Shown here: positions 1-7,638 of the stretch, piece after piece | How the letters are laid out: each line of letters opens with the position of its first letter | Position numbering within the stretch: position 1 is the first letter of the stretch | Source: Paenibacillus gyeongsangnamensis | Lineage (GTDB): Bacteria; Bacillota; Bacilli; Paenibacillales; NBRC-103111 | Reading direction: 5' to 3' | Assembly: GCF_027533625.1 (NCBI RefSeq) | Contig: NZ_JAQAGZ010000003.1 | Coordinates: 186,001-250,000, forward strand | DNA: 64,000 nt | The notes under the pieces: model-generated | Databases searched by the model: none | Seen by the model: the letters and a program-made list of their open reading frames with translations, nothing else | What the model was told of the DNA's origin: nothing | Position numbers and translations under genes: made by a program

Positions 1-1
1 T

Positions 2-820
2 CATGCGACAACAGTAACATCAGGGGACTGTAGAGTTCGAAATTTCGAAGGTCCTACCTTGTATTGGATTCCACTGCGAATCATCTTTGGTCTCAGAAAA
101 CCGAGAAAATCTATTCTTGGGACGGAGCTAGCCGGGGAAATCGAAGCAATAGGCAAAGATGTAAAGCGATTTAAGAAAGGTGACCGGGTTTTTGCTTTCA
201 CTGGGATGCGGCTTGGTGCTCATGCCGAGTACTTATGTCTGCCTGAAGACGGGTTGGTGACATTAAAACCGGCGAATGCAACCTATGAGGAAGCCGCTGC
301 CGTTCTTTTTGGGGGAACTACAGCATTGCATTTTCTTAGAAAAGGAAATATCCGGAGCGGACAAAAGGTTCTGATCTATGGAGCTTCCGGAGCGGTAGGG
401 TCTTCCGCGATACAGCTTGCCAAATATTTTGGGGCAGAAGTTACCGGGGTATGCAGCAGCGCGAATTTTGATTTGGTGAAGTCTCTGGGAGCCGATAAGG
501 TCGTGGATTATACAAAAGAAGATTATACGAAAAGAGAAGAGCGTTACGATATCATCTTTGATGCAGTTGGAAAAAGCTCGAAATCCAATGGCAAGAAAGC
601 ACTGACGCCGAACGGGACATTCGTGACAGTTGATGGGCAAGGGATTGCAAAGGTGCGTACGGAAGATTTAATTTTCCTCAAAGAGCTTATGGAGACGGGG
701 AAGATAAAATCGGTCATAGATAGACGCTATCCGCTGGAACAAACTCCCGAAGCTCATCGATATGTTGAACAAGGGCACAAAAAGGGAAACGTGGTCATCA
801 CGGTGGAACATGATAACTAA
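2..820 (+). CDS. NAD(P)-dependent zinc-type alcohol dehydrogenase / quinone oxidoreductase family protein (5' partial)
   Basis: A medium-chain dehydrogenase/reductase. The frame is open to the first bases of the window, and residues upstream of the first internal ATG (59) still read like family sequence, so the true start lies outside. Visible landmarks are [14 protein letters not shown] (GroES-like fold), a Rossmann-type stretch [17 protein letters not shown] that would bind NAD(P)H, and the C-terminal [20 protein letters not shown] typical of quinone-oxidoreductase-like members. The structural-zinc cysteine cluster is not seen, as in many enzymes of this branch. Substrate cannot be told. 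It ends just before a strong terminator, so it closes its transcription unit. Family is confident, function is not. Confidence 0.85.
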   Translation, partial: HATTVTSGDCRVRNFEGPTLYWIPLRIIFGLRKPRKSILGTELAGEIEAIGKDVKRFKKGDRVFAFTGMRLGAHAEYLCLPEDGLVTLKPANATYEEAAAVLFGGTTALHFLRKGNIRSGQKVLIYGASGAVGSSAIQLAKYFGAEVTGVCSSANFDLVKSLGADKVVDYTKEDYTKREERYDIIFDAVGKSSKSNGKKALTPNGTFVTVDGQGIAKVRTEDLIFLKELMETGKIKSVIDRRYPLEQTPEAHRYVEQGHKKGNVVITVEHDN

Positions 821-838
821 ACCTAACGAAGCACAGCA

Positions 839-865
839 CGCAACCTGATGAGGTTGCGTTTTTTT
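839..865 (+). terminator. Rho-independent terminator of the dehydrogenase gene
   Basis: Eight-base-pair perfect stem CGCAACCT/AGGTTGCG with a GATG tetraloop, followed by seven T. It lies 18 bases after the stop codon. Confidence 0.9.
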
Positions 866-969
866 GTTGATAAGACTTTATAAGTTTTCGAAGGCTTATA
901 GCTTCGCATTCAACCTTGATAAACGCGCTGGTCCTTGTAAGACAAGGACGGCGTAGCCGTTTATCCTGG
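866..969 (+). repeat. Repeat A, copy 1: ~100-bp two-hairpin dispersed repeat
   Basis: Begins GTTGATAAG directly after the terminator T-run and ends CGTTTATCCTGG. Copies at 16311-16411 and 22339-22441 are nearly the same and point the same way. Two hairpins can be drawn: an outer GTTGA(T) pairing with (A)TCAAC around TATAAG/CTTATA, then GATAAACG pairing with CGTTTATC around GTCCTTG-TAAGA-CAAGGAC. No coding capacity. Confidence 0.85.
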
Positions 970-1121
970 GGTGAGGGAGGCGATGGAGGAGCACGGCGTT
1001 GAATCCTACCGCTAGGGTTGACAAAATGATTTTGAAATGAAGTCTGTATAATTCAAAGCCACTTTGCAAAACCTTTGTTCGATAGGGTCGTTACTTTGAC
1101 GTTCAAGAAGGAGGTATTGTT

Positions 1122-1763
1122 ATCAAACAATTTATCGTAATCGCAGCACTATTACTCGTTGCAGGTTGTTCGGGCAATAATTTAACAAACAAGCAAATGA
1201 CTCCTAAACAAACAAGGGTTGAAACTCAATCCCGTACAGCTGCTCCAACGCGAGCTTTAACACAAGCATCATCCATTTCTACAACGGATGCAGGGAAAGT
1301 ATCATCGATCAAGATGAAACAAGCACCCGATGGCGTTTCGAATTTGTTAAACCCGGCGGATGGTCAGCCTGTAAATCCGCAACAGCCGGCCGATACATCC
1401 CAATTTGCGAAGCAAGTATTGGACTTGGTGAATCAAGAAAGAACGAATGCGGGCTTGCAGCCCGTTAGCATGAATAGCAGTCTCTCGAAAGTGGCCATGG
1501 ACAAAGCACAGGATATGTACAACAACAATTATTTTGATCATCAGTCTCCGACTTATGGATCCCCGTTTGATATGATGAAGTCATACGGGATCACCTATAG
1601 TTCAGCGGGAGAAAATATCGCTAAAGGCCAGACGAGCCCAACGGAAGTGATGAATCAATGGATGAACAGCCCTGGGCATCGTGCCAACATCCTGAATAAC
1701 AGCTATACCCAAATTGGAATAGCTTACTATAACAGCGAGTGGGTTCAAGAATTTATTGGCTAG
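1122..1763 (+). CDS. CAP/SCP-domain (YkwD-like) lipoprotein, non-standard start codon
   Basis: A secreted CAP-superfamily protein. The C-terminal ~125 residues carry the family pattern: VNQERTNAGLQPV, YFDHQSPTYGSPFDMM, GENIAKGQTSPTEV, then the signature WMNSPGHRANILN. The first ATG in frame (1197) would leave no export signal. Upstream in the same frame the DNA reads IKQFIVIAALLLVAGC, a lipoprotein signal peptide with lipobox VAGC (Cys16). AAGGAGG at 1108-1114 sits 7 bases before an ATC codon at 1122. Between the in-frame stop at 1083 and 1197 there is no ATG, GTG or TTG, so initiation at ATC (or ATT 1116) is the best reading, giving 213 residues. A decayed ATG is the alternative. The family's cellular role in Bacillales is not settled. 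Confidence 0.8.
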   Translation: MKQFIVIAALLLVAGCSGNNLTNKQMTPKQTRVETQSRTAAPTRALTQASSISTTDAGKVSSIKMKQAPDGVSNLLNPADGQPVNPQQPADTSQFAKQVLDLVNQERTNAGLQPVSMNSSLSKVAMDKAQDMYNNNYFDHQSPTYGSPFDMMKSYGITYSSAGENIAKGQTSPTEVMNQWMNSPGHRANILNNSYTQIGIAYYNSEWVQEFIG

Positions 1764-1813
1764 AGTGAGAGGTAATTTAGCAAAAACTTGATGCCACTAT
1801 ACGATATTAACCG

Positions 1814-1838
1814 AACACGCCCAATGCGGCGTGTTTTT
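1814..1838 (+). terminator. Terminator after the CAP lipoprotein gene
   Basis: AACACGCC pairs with GGCGTGTT across a six-base loop and is followed by a T-run. Confidence 0.85.
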
Positions 1839-1881
1839 GCGTTTAATAAGAGGTAAATATTCCTTAAATTTGATTTTGGGT

Positions 1882-1911
1882 TTGCAGTGAACGCAGAATT
1901 GCTTTTATAAT
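1882..1911 (+). promoter_or_regulatory. Predicted sigma-A promoter of the FusB-type gene
   Basis: TTGCAG, 18-base spacer, perfect -10 TATAAT at 1906-1911. Transcription would start near 1918, giving a 5' leader of about 195 bases before the FusB-type coding region. Confidence 0.5.
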
Positions 1912-1936
1912 AATTGGTGAATGGAGGTCGGTAGAG

Positions 1937-1990
1937 ATGGCAAATCATTTTGCCGGAAGAAGAAGCGGCTCATGCAAGGCCTGGCATTAG
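1937..1990 (+). CDS. Possible 17-residue leader peptide upstream of the FusB-type gene
   Basis: A short open frame (MANHFAGRRSGSCKAWH) with a good ribosome site, GGAGG at 1923-1927, nine bases before its ATG. It lies within the predicted leader RNA of the downstream EF-G-binding protein. Leader peptides are common before genes that protect ribosomes, but nothing in the sequence proves translation. It could also be a remnant. Confidence 0.3.
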   Translation: MANHFAGRRSGSCKAWH

Positions 1991-2073
1991 GGCGATACTT
2001 TGCATGGGCGGACAGTTTTCGTTAACATTGTCGCCTGAGAGAGCTTATATCGTTTCTAATAATGGGCTTTGCA

Positions 2074-2103
2074 CTTATTTTTGTTTTTATAAAAAATAAG
2101 GAG
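2074..2103 (+). promoter_or_regulatory. Hairpin overlapping the FusB-type ribosome binding site
   Basis: CTTATTTTT (2074-2082) can pair with AAAAATAAG (2092-2100). The 3' arm includes the first three bases of the AAGGAG ribosome site (2098-2103), so folding would partly hide it. The stem is AT-rich and weak, and any regulatory role is inferred. Confidence 0.35.
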
Positions 2104-2112
2104 CTGAAAGCA

Positions 2113-2775
2113 ATGGTCAAACCATTTATTAGAAACCATCAATATAACTTAATCAAAAAGCAGGTCGGTCTGCTGCAGAATGCCTGCAATACCGTTTCCG
2201 ATCCGAAAGTGGTGGAATCGGTAAGATATAGCGCTCAATCTAAAATTATAGAAGCGTTTCCGGATACCACGGAGCTTCAAAAACAAACGTTAGAGCAGAT
2301 TGCGGCGTTACGTACGCCGGGAGAATTCCAGAACTATCTGCATTCGTTGGAACCTTACATGGCACCATTTTCGGAATTAACGGGAAAGCAGCTTAACAAG
2401 CTGTTCCCCAAAATCAAAAAACTGAAGGCTCCCGATTTAACCGCTATCGATTACCGCTATGTCACTTATGTTGGCTGGGTCGACATCGCGACAAATAGAT
2501 TGTTCCTCGTTTATCATCTAAACGGGCAATTCGTCGGCATCGAAGGAAGATATACCCCGACGAATAAAGGCGTATGCTTTTTGTGCAACCGGCATGAAGA
2601 CGTCGCGTTATTTACAGCAGTCTCGAAATCGAAACCGGCTAACGCTTCACCTGATTACTATAAAGCGATCGGCAACTATTTGTGTGTGAACAGCGACGTT
2701 TGCAACAAGAACATCACGGATGTCACCGCATTGGAAAGGTTCGTTCAAGAGGTGGCGGGATACCATGAATCGTAA
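2113..2775 (+). CDS. FusB/FusC-family EF-G-binding protein
   Basis: 220 residues, close to the ~213 of FusB. FusB-type proteins bind elongation factor G and release it from ribosomes stalled by fusidic acid. The N-terminal helical domain opens with the typical MVKPFIRNHQYNLIKKQ. The C-terminal domain carries four zinc-finger cysteines (C155, C158, C191, C197), with CFLC and CVNSDVC as the two halves. The ATG at 2113 is chosen over one at 2062 because AAGGAG lies 9 bases upstream and the protein then begins exactly as family members do. It is a single-gene unit with a long leader. Chromosomal homologues in Bacillales may give low-level or no fusidic acid resistance, so the phenotype is unknown. 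Confidence 0.88.
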   Translation: MVKPFIRNHQYNLIKKQVGLLQNACNTVSDPKVVESVRYSAQSKIIEAFPDTTELQKQTLEQIAALRTPGEFQNYLHSLEPYMAPFSELTGKQLNKLFPKIKKLKAPDLTAIDYRYVTYVGWVDIATNRLFLVYHLNGQFVGIEGRYTPTNKGVCFLCNRHEDVALFTAVSKSKPANASPDYYKAIGNYLCVNSDVCNKNITDVTALERFVQEVAGYHES

Positions 2776-2807
2776 ATAGGTTCTCGTATCTAAGGAGAAA
2801 GCAACTG

Positions 2808-2834
2808 GTCCGCCGTCAACGGCGGGCTTTTTGC
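2808..2834 (+). terminator. Terminator of the FusB-type gene
   Basis: CCGCCGT/ACGGCGG stem with a two-base loop followed by GCTTTTT. Confidence 0.85.
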
Positions 2835-2968
2835 ATTTTGTGTAAATTATTTCCGCAATTTAGAACGAGCTTGGGGTTGGCCCAAATCTCATTTCACGGA
2901 TATTAATGGACTGGAATAAGCGATCATATACATCAAGCGTATAAAAATTAATAATTCATGGAGGACAA

Positions 2969-3400
2969 ATGATGATAAAACCACGTATTTCCGTAATCAC
3001 ATTGGGAGTAGATAATTTGGAAAGGTCGTTGACTTTCTATCGGGACGGATTGGGTTTGCCGACACAAGGGATAATAGGTAAAGAGTTCGAACATGGAGCG
3101 GTTGCCTTTTTCGACTTGCAAGCTGGTTTAAAGCTCGCTATTTGGAATCGTCGGGATCTCGCCCATGAGGCCAAGGTTCCCCTGACAGCGCCGAGCTCGA
3201 CCGAAATGACGATTGGTCATAATGTTGGCAGTAAAGAAGAAGTGGATAAGATCATGGAACATGCCCAAAAGGCAGGAGCTATTATAACTGACCCCGCGCA
3301 TGAAGCCTTCTGGGGAGGCTATTCCGGCCACTTCCTGGATCCGGACGGCCATTTGTGGGAAGTAGTCTGGAATCCGGAGTGGCAGATAGAGGAGCTGTAG
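2969..3400 (+). CDS. VOC-superfamily (glyoxalase/bleomycin-resistance fold) protein
   Basis: 143 residues with the paired beta-alpha-beta-beta-beta layout of VOC proteins: VITLGVDNLERSLTFYRDGLGL opens the first module, and GYSGHFLDPDGHLWEVVWNP closes the second, the latter holding the usual H and E metal-ligand positions. A GGAGG site precedes two adjacent ATGs (2969 and 2972), and either could be used. It stands alone between terminators, so the substrate cannot be inferred. The DPDGHLWEV ending is typical of small antibiotic- or aldehyde-modifying and of uncharacterised members alike. Confidence 0.85.
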   Translation: MMIKPRISVITLGVDNLERSLTFYRDGLGLPTQGIIGKEFEHGAVAFFDLQAGLKLAIWNRRDLAHEAKVPLTAPSSTEMTIGHNVGSKEEVDKIMEHAQKAGAIITDPAHEAFWGGYSGHFLDPDGHLWEVVWNPEWQIEEL

Positions 3401-3520
3401 AGAAACCCATGAAATAGAGAAATCTGCCTTGGTACATCGGTGGGGTATCCTCCTCCGGCGGCTGTTGTTATCGGAAAATGTTTGCATTTCTCTGCATATC
3501 CGGGTTACTCGTCAATCTGA
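3401..3520 (+). repeat. Repeat B, copy 1: internally deleted palindromic repeat
   Basis: Shares its left part (AGAAAC, ATCTGCCTTGGTAC, GGTGGGGTA, TTGTTATCGGAAAA) and its right end (CTGCATATCCGGGTT, CAATCTGA) with the longer copy at 31789-31990. It lacks about 80 bases that form the second arm of the palindrome there. GAGAAACCC at its left edge mirrors GGGTTTCTC at the right edge of the other copy, so the ends form an inverted repeat. It starts directly after a stop codon. Confidence 0.8.
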
Positions 3521-3555
3521 CGTCACAACGTTATTCGTAGTGGCGTTTTCTTTTT
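3520..3555 (+). terminator. Terminator following repeat B copy 1
   Basis: ACGTCAC pairs with GTGGCGT (one G-T pair) and is followed by TTTTCTTTTT. It probably ended the VOC transcript, with the repeat lying between stop codon and terminator. Confidence 0.7.
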
Positions 3556-3595
3556 AAGTCGTCCGGTTCGTCATTAGACAATGGTATCTACTAAG

Positions 3596-3663
3596 AACAT
3601 TATAACGTTATATTTACAATGTTGAGTTTCTGTGTTATTTTAAATGTATAACGTTATAATGTT
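3596..3663 (+). promoter_or_regulatory. Promoter flanked by two inverted 17-bp operators (glucosaminate-type operon)
   Basis: AACATTATAACGTTATA at 3596-3612 is the exact reverse complement of the 17 bases at 3647-3663; each contains the palindrome ATAACGTTAT, and the centres are 46 bp apart. Between them fits TTTACA (3613-3618), 17 bases, TATTTT (3636-3641) as a weak sigma-A promoter. The likely binder is the GntR-family regulator encoded fifth in the operon. Confidence 0.75.
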
Positions 3664-3690
3664 TCAACGCTATAGAAAATGGTGAGCTCA

Positions 3691-4791
3691 ATGAAGGAAA
3701 ACTTCGTTTTGCGTAATGCAAATCTCGTGAATGGACAAACGGTCGATATCGTCGTCAAGGATGGCAGCATTTCAGAGGTGGCAAAGGCGGGAAGCGGCCA
3801 AGCTCAGCGTGTTATAGACTGCTCAGGCGTTTTTGTATCGAGCGGCTGGATTGATCTGCATGTCCATGCATTTCCTGCTTTTGATCCGTACGGCGATGAA
3901 ATGGATGAGATTGGTGTAAAACAAGGCGTCACCACCATCGTAGATGCCGGAAGCTGCGGAGCGGACCGAATTGCGGAGCTGGCGGCCAGCAAAGAACGGG
4001 CCAAAACAAATTTGTTCGCATTTTTGAATATTTCACGAATCGGTTTATCGAGAGTCGATGAATTATCCAATCTGGACTGGTTGGATAAAGATAAGGTCGT
4101 ACAAGCAGTAAAAGATTATAAGGGATTTATTGTCGGTTTGAAGGCGCGCATCAGCAAAAGTGTTGTCCGTGATAGCGGAATTGAACCGCTCCGTATCGCA
4201 AGAACGCTATCCGACGAAACGTCACTTCCGTTAATGGTGCATATCGGTTCCGGACCTCCGAGCATCGAGGATATCGTACCGCTCCTGCAAAAAAGAGATA
4301 TCATTACTCATTACCTCAACGGGAAACAAAATAATTTGTTTGAAGATGATGGAAAACCGCTCCAGGTATTGCTTGATGCGATTAAAAGAGGTGTGCATTT
4401 GGATGTCGGTCACGGCACGGCAAGCTTTTCTTTTCAAATTGCAGAAGCAGCCAAAAGGCATCGTATCGCTTTAAATACGATCAGTACGGACATTTACCGC
4501 GGGAATCGGTTGAACGGCCCGGTATACGGCATGGCGAATGTTCTATCGAAGTTTTTATATTTAGGATATCCGCTTGAAGAAGTGATTGCAGCCGTCACCA
4601 TCAACGCAGCGGGTTGGCTTCAGAAGCCGGAGCTTGGCAGAGTACAGGTTGGCGATACTGCTAATTTAACGCTCTTTACCGTTAGTAATAAACCGCTTAC
4701 ACTCCTTGATTCCGAAGGGGAGACGCGAGTGGCGGAAAGAACAATCGAAGCATGGGGAGTTGTTGTCAATGGCGAGTTCATTGAATGCTAA
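3691..4791 (+). CDS. Amidohydrolase/deacetylase-family metallohydrolase (EF_0837-like)
   Basis: 366 residues of the dihydroorotase-like amidohydrolase superfamily. The metal site is visible: IDLHVHAF (His57, His59), a lysine in GLKARIS suited to carboxylation, His in LMVHIGSG and ITHYLNG, and Asp in NTISTDIY. This family is regularly found with DgaE- and DgaF-like genes. Its reaction is unproven; removing an N-acyl group from a sugar acid before deamination would fit the operon. The ATG at 3691 follows GGTGAG; one at 3679 is possible but has no ribosome site. First gene after the double operator, overlapping the next gene by 23 bases. Confidence 0.85.
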   Translation: MKENFVLRNANLVNGQTVDIVVKDGSISEVAKAGSGQAQRVIDCSGVFVSSGWIDLHVHAFPAFDPYGDEMDEIGVKQGVTTIVDAGSCGADRIAELAASKERAKTNLFAFLNISRIGLSRVDELSNLDWLDKDKVVQAVKDYKGFIVGLKARISKSVVRDSGIEPLRIARTLSDETSLPLMVHIGSGPPSIEDIVPLLQKRDIITHYLNGKQNNLFEDDGKPLQVLLDAIKRGVHLDVGHGTASFSFQIAEAAKRHRIALNTISTDIYRGNRLNGPVYGMANVLSKFLYLGYPLEEVIAAVTINAAGWLQKPELGRVQVGDTANLTLFTVSNKPLTLLDSEGETRVAERTIEAWGVVVNGEFIEC

Positions 4792-5872
4792 GTATGGACT
4801 GAAACGCGTTATCAATGCCAGCGGACGCATGAGTATCCTGGGGGTGTCGGCTCCGACGGATACGGTCATGGATGCCATGAAGCATGGCGGACAAAGCTAC
4901 GTGGAGATTGCGGATCTGGTCGATAAAGCCGGAGATTATGTAGCGCGGATCCTGGGGTCGGAGGCAGCCGTCATTGTGAACTCGGCCTCCAGCGGCATTG
5001 CGCTCTCCGTTGCGGCCCTTGTTACCAGGGGAAATCGCCGCAAGAGCGAACGGCTGCATCAAGAGCCTATTCCAAATAATGAAATCCTTATACTGAAGGG
5101 CCATAACGTCCAATACGGGGCGCCCGTTGAAACCATGGTTTATTTGGGCGGAGGGAAGCTCGTTGAAGTTGGCTACGCCAACGAAGGCAAAGCGGAGCAT
5201 TTGGAAGAAGCGATTACCGAAAACACGTGCGCCATTCTTTACGTAAAATCGCACCATGCCGTCCAAAAAAATATGATTTCCGTCGAGGAAGCATGGGAGA
5301 TCGCACAACGTCATCATATTCCGCTTATCGTAGATGCCGCTGCAGAAGAAGAAATTCAAAAGTATGTGAAGTACTCTGATCTGGCGATTTACAGCGGCTC
5401 CAAGGCCATTGAAGGCCCTACGTCTGGAATAGTCGGCGGGAAGCGAACCTACATTGAATGGTTAAAGGTTCAATTGCATGGCATCGGACGCAGCATGAAA
5501 GTAGGGAAAGAAACGACATTCGGCTTGCTTCAAGCGCTCGATGAATACGGCGTAAAGGAAGATAAAAGCGAGCAGGAAAAAGCGGCGCTGCAAGCGTTAA
5601 TGCCGCTTGGTGTAATGGATGGCGTCAAGGTAACCATCGTTCAGGATGAAGCGGGGCGAGCCATATTCCGTGCCCGTATCCAAATTGATCCGGGGCAGGC
5701 GAAAACGACCGCGAAGGAAGTCGTGGAGGGATTGCGTGAAGGCGAGATTGCCATCTATACGCGTGATTATGGCGTAAGACAAGGCTATTTCGATATCGAT
5801 CCCCGTCCGCTTCAGGGGGATGACATTCAGATCATCGCATCCAGAATACGTGAATTGGCAGGTGGAAAATAA
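4769..5872 (+). CDS. DgaE-family PLP-dependent ammonia lyase (D-glucosaminate-6-phosphate type)
   Basis: 367 residues of the SelA-related fold type I PLP family that includes DgaE, which converts D-glucosaminate-6-phosphate to 2-keto-3-deoxy-6-phosphogluconate and ammonia. The probable PLP-binding lysine lies in YSGSKAIEGPTSG, after the cofactor aspartate in PLIVDAAAEEE. The start at 4769 is set by GGGGAG nine bases upstream and by the N-terminus NAKYGLKRVINASGRMS usual for the family; an ATG at 4706 would add 21 unrelated residues. Translationally coupled to both neighbours. Exact substrate is inferred from the family and the aldolase next door. Confidence 0.85.
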   Translation: MASSLNAKYGLKRVINASGRMSILGVSAPTDTVMDAMKHGGQSYVEIADLVDKAGDYVARILGSEAAVIVNSASSGIALSVAALVTRGNRRKSERLHQEPIPNNEILILKGHNVQYGAPVETMVYLGGGKLVEVGYANEGKAEHLEEAITENTCAILYVKSHHAVQKNMISVEEAWEIAQRHHIPLIVDAAAEEEIQKYVKYSDLAIYSGSKAIEGPTSGIVGGKRTYIEWLKVQLHGIGRSMKVGKETTFGLLQALDEYGVKEDKSEQEKAALQALMPLGVMDGVKVTIVQDEAGRAIFRARIQIDPGQAKTTAKEVVEGLREGEIAIYTRDYGVRQGYFDIDPRPLQGDDIQIIASRIRELAGGK

Positions 5873-5873
5873 G

Positions 5874-6629
5874 ATGTCAACGATTGCAAAGCGATTTTAT
5901 AAAAACCGGGCCGCATTAAATGTACTGGCTAATAGCATAGAGAATGCCAAAGAGGTGTTTGAAGCCGCGGAAGGCCATGTTTTAGTCGGTGTACTGTCTA
6001 AAGACTATCCGACGGTCGAAGCGGCCATCGCCGCAATGAAACAATATGGCAAAGAAATCGACGAAGCGGTATCGATCGGATTAGGCGCCGGCGACAATCG
6101 TCAAGCTGCTGTTGTAGCGGAGATTGCGAAGCACTATTCCGGCAGTCATATCAACCAAGTGTTTCCTGCAGTAGGAGCAACCCGCGCCAATCTAGGCGGC
6201 AAAGATAGCTGGATTAACAGCTTGGTGTCTCCAACAGGACGCGTCGGTTATGTGAATATTTCGACAGGCCCTGTAAGCGCTGCTCAAGACGAGCATGCAA
6301 TTGTACCTGTCAAAACTGCTATTGCGCTTGTACGCGACATGGGCGGCAATGCCTTGAAATACTTTCCGATGAAAGGCTTAGCCTGCGAAGATGAGCTCAG
6401 GGCTGTGGCGCAGGCGTGCGGCGAAGCGGGCTTTGCGCTGGAGCCGACCGGCGGCATCGATAAAGAGAATTTCGAGGCCATCCTGCGTATTGCTCTGGAA
6501 GCTAACGTTCCGCAGGTCATTCCTCACGTGTATTCCTCGATTATCGACAAAGAAACGGGGAAAACCAACGCTGGTGATGTGCGCGAATTGCTGATCACGA
6601 TGAAGAAGCTGGTCGATCATCATGGCTAA
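5874..6629 (+). CDS. DgaF-family 2-keto-3-deoxy-6-phosphogluconate aldolase
   Basis: 251 residues of the family named after EF_0839/DgaF, a KDPG-type aldolase that splits the DgaE product into pyruvate and glyceraldehyde-3-phosphate. A TIM-barrel Schiff-base lysine is expected near GGNALKYFPMKGLACEDE, which matches family sequence. ATG at 5874 begins one base after the preceding stop; an in-frame ATG at 5820 lies inside the upstream gene and is not used. The 3' end overlaps the kinase start by eight bases. Always seen paired with DgaE-like genes, which strengthens both calls. Confidence 0.85.
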   Translation: MSTIAKRFYKNRAALNVLANSIENAKEVFEAAEGHVLVGVLSKDYPTVEAAIAAMKQYGKEIDEAVSIGLGAGDNRQAAVVAEIAKHYSGSHINQVFPAVGATRANLGGKDSWINSLVSPTGRVGYVNISTGPVSAAQDEHAIVPVKTAIALVRDMGGNALKYFPMKGLACEDELRAVAQACGEAGFALEPTGGIDKENFEAILRIALEANVPQVIPHVYSSIIDKETGKTNAGDVRELLITMKKLVDHHG

Positions 6630-7638
6630 GAGGATTGCCGCTTTCGGCGAAGTCATGATGCGACTCCAGGTGCCGGGATATGAATTGCTGTCCCAAGCCG
6701 GCACCTTGAATTATTCATTCTCCGGTACGGGAGTGAATGTGTTATCGGCTCTTGCTCGCTTCGGACATACGGGATTCCTTGTGTCCCGATTGCCGGCCAA
6801 TCCAGTAGGGGATGCGGCCGTATCGTATATTAGCAAACTGGGCATCACACAAAAATACATTGTCCGCGGCGGAAACTACGTAGGAATGTATTTTTTGGAA
6901 AATGGTTTCGGTGTGAGGCCAAGCCGCGTTACTTATACCAATCGGCAGGAAAGCAGCTTCAATACGGCGCCGGAAGAAACGTATGATTTTAATGAGATTG
7001 CAAAAAATGTGGATATCGTTCATTTTTGCGGAATTACACTGGCCATGAACGATTCCGTGCGGCGGCACATGAAGCGGTTTGCCAAGGCGGTGAAGGAACA
7101 TAGCGGCACGGTTGTTTTCGACTGCAATTATCGTCCATCCCTCTGGGGTGAGAACGGCTACGAAAAGGCGAAGCCTCATGTTGAAGACATGCTGCATTTG
7201 GCGGATATCGTCATGATGAACGAGAAAGACGCCATCCATGTCCTTGGCATGACAACAGAGAAGGAAACGCGTGAGGAGCAGTTGACGGATCTGATTCCGG
7301 CGGTTGCCGGGAAATATCATATTCCGGTCATCGCAGGCACCCACCGTTCCATCAACGGCGACAATACGCATTCATTGCGCGGGTTTATGTTTAAGAACGG
7401 AACGTTCACTTTTTCGAAATCGCTCACGTTTTCGGTCTATGATAGAATAGGAGCGGGAGATGCGTTCACAAGCGGGATCGTCTATGGCGAGACGGAAGGA
7501 TACTCACCGGACAAGACGGTCGGTTTTGCGGCGGCGGCAGGAATGCTTGCGCATACGGTTGTAGGCGACACCCCGATGTCCTCGGAGAGCGATATTCTCC
7601 GGGCCATGACAGAATCATTGGGTGATGTAGAAAGGTAG
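6622..7638 (+). CDS. PfkB-family sugar kinase (2-keto-3-deoxygluconate kinase-like)
   Basis: 338 residues of the ribokinase/PfkB family. The second signature is clear in YDRIGAGDAFTSG, with the catalytic aspartate in GAGD; the N-terminal substrate-binding stretch is FSGTGVNVLSALARFGH. 2-Keto-3-deoxygluconate kinases look like this, but the operon could also need a kinase acting on glucosaminate itself, because no phosphotransferase system is present and the permease imports the free acid. ATG at 6622 overlaps the aldolase stop, so the two are coupled. Substrate choice between these two options is open. Confidence 0.82.
   Translation: MAKRIAAFGEVMMRLQVPGYELLSQAGTLNYSFSGTGVNVLSALARFGHTGFLVSRLPANPVGDAAVSYISKLGITQKYIVRGGNYVGMYFLENGFGVRPSRVTYTNRQESSFNTAPEETYDFNEIAKNVDIVHFCGITLAMNDSVRRHMKRFAKAVKEHSGTVVFDCNYRPSLWGENGYEKAKPHVEDMLHLADIVMMNEKDAIHVLGMTTEKETREEQLTDLIPAVAGKYHIPVIAGTHRSINGDNTHSLRGFMFKNGTFTFSKSLTFSVYDRIGAGDAFTSGIVYGETEGYSPDKTVGFAAAAGMLAHTVVGDTPMSSESDILRAMTESLGDVER

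Noticed and set aside
1018..1052. TTGACA (1018-1023) and TATAAT (1047-1052) before the CAP lipoprotein gene
   Set aside because: Both hexamers are perfect, but the spacer is 23 bases, too long for a normal sigma-A promoter. A promoter is likely nearby but cannot be fixed.
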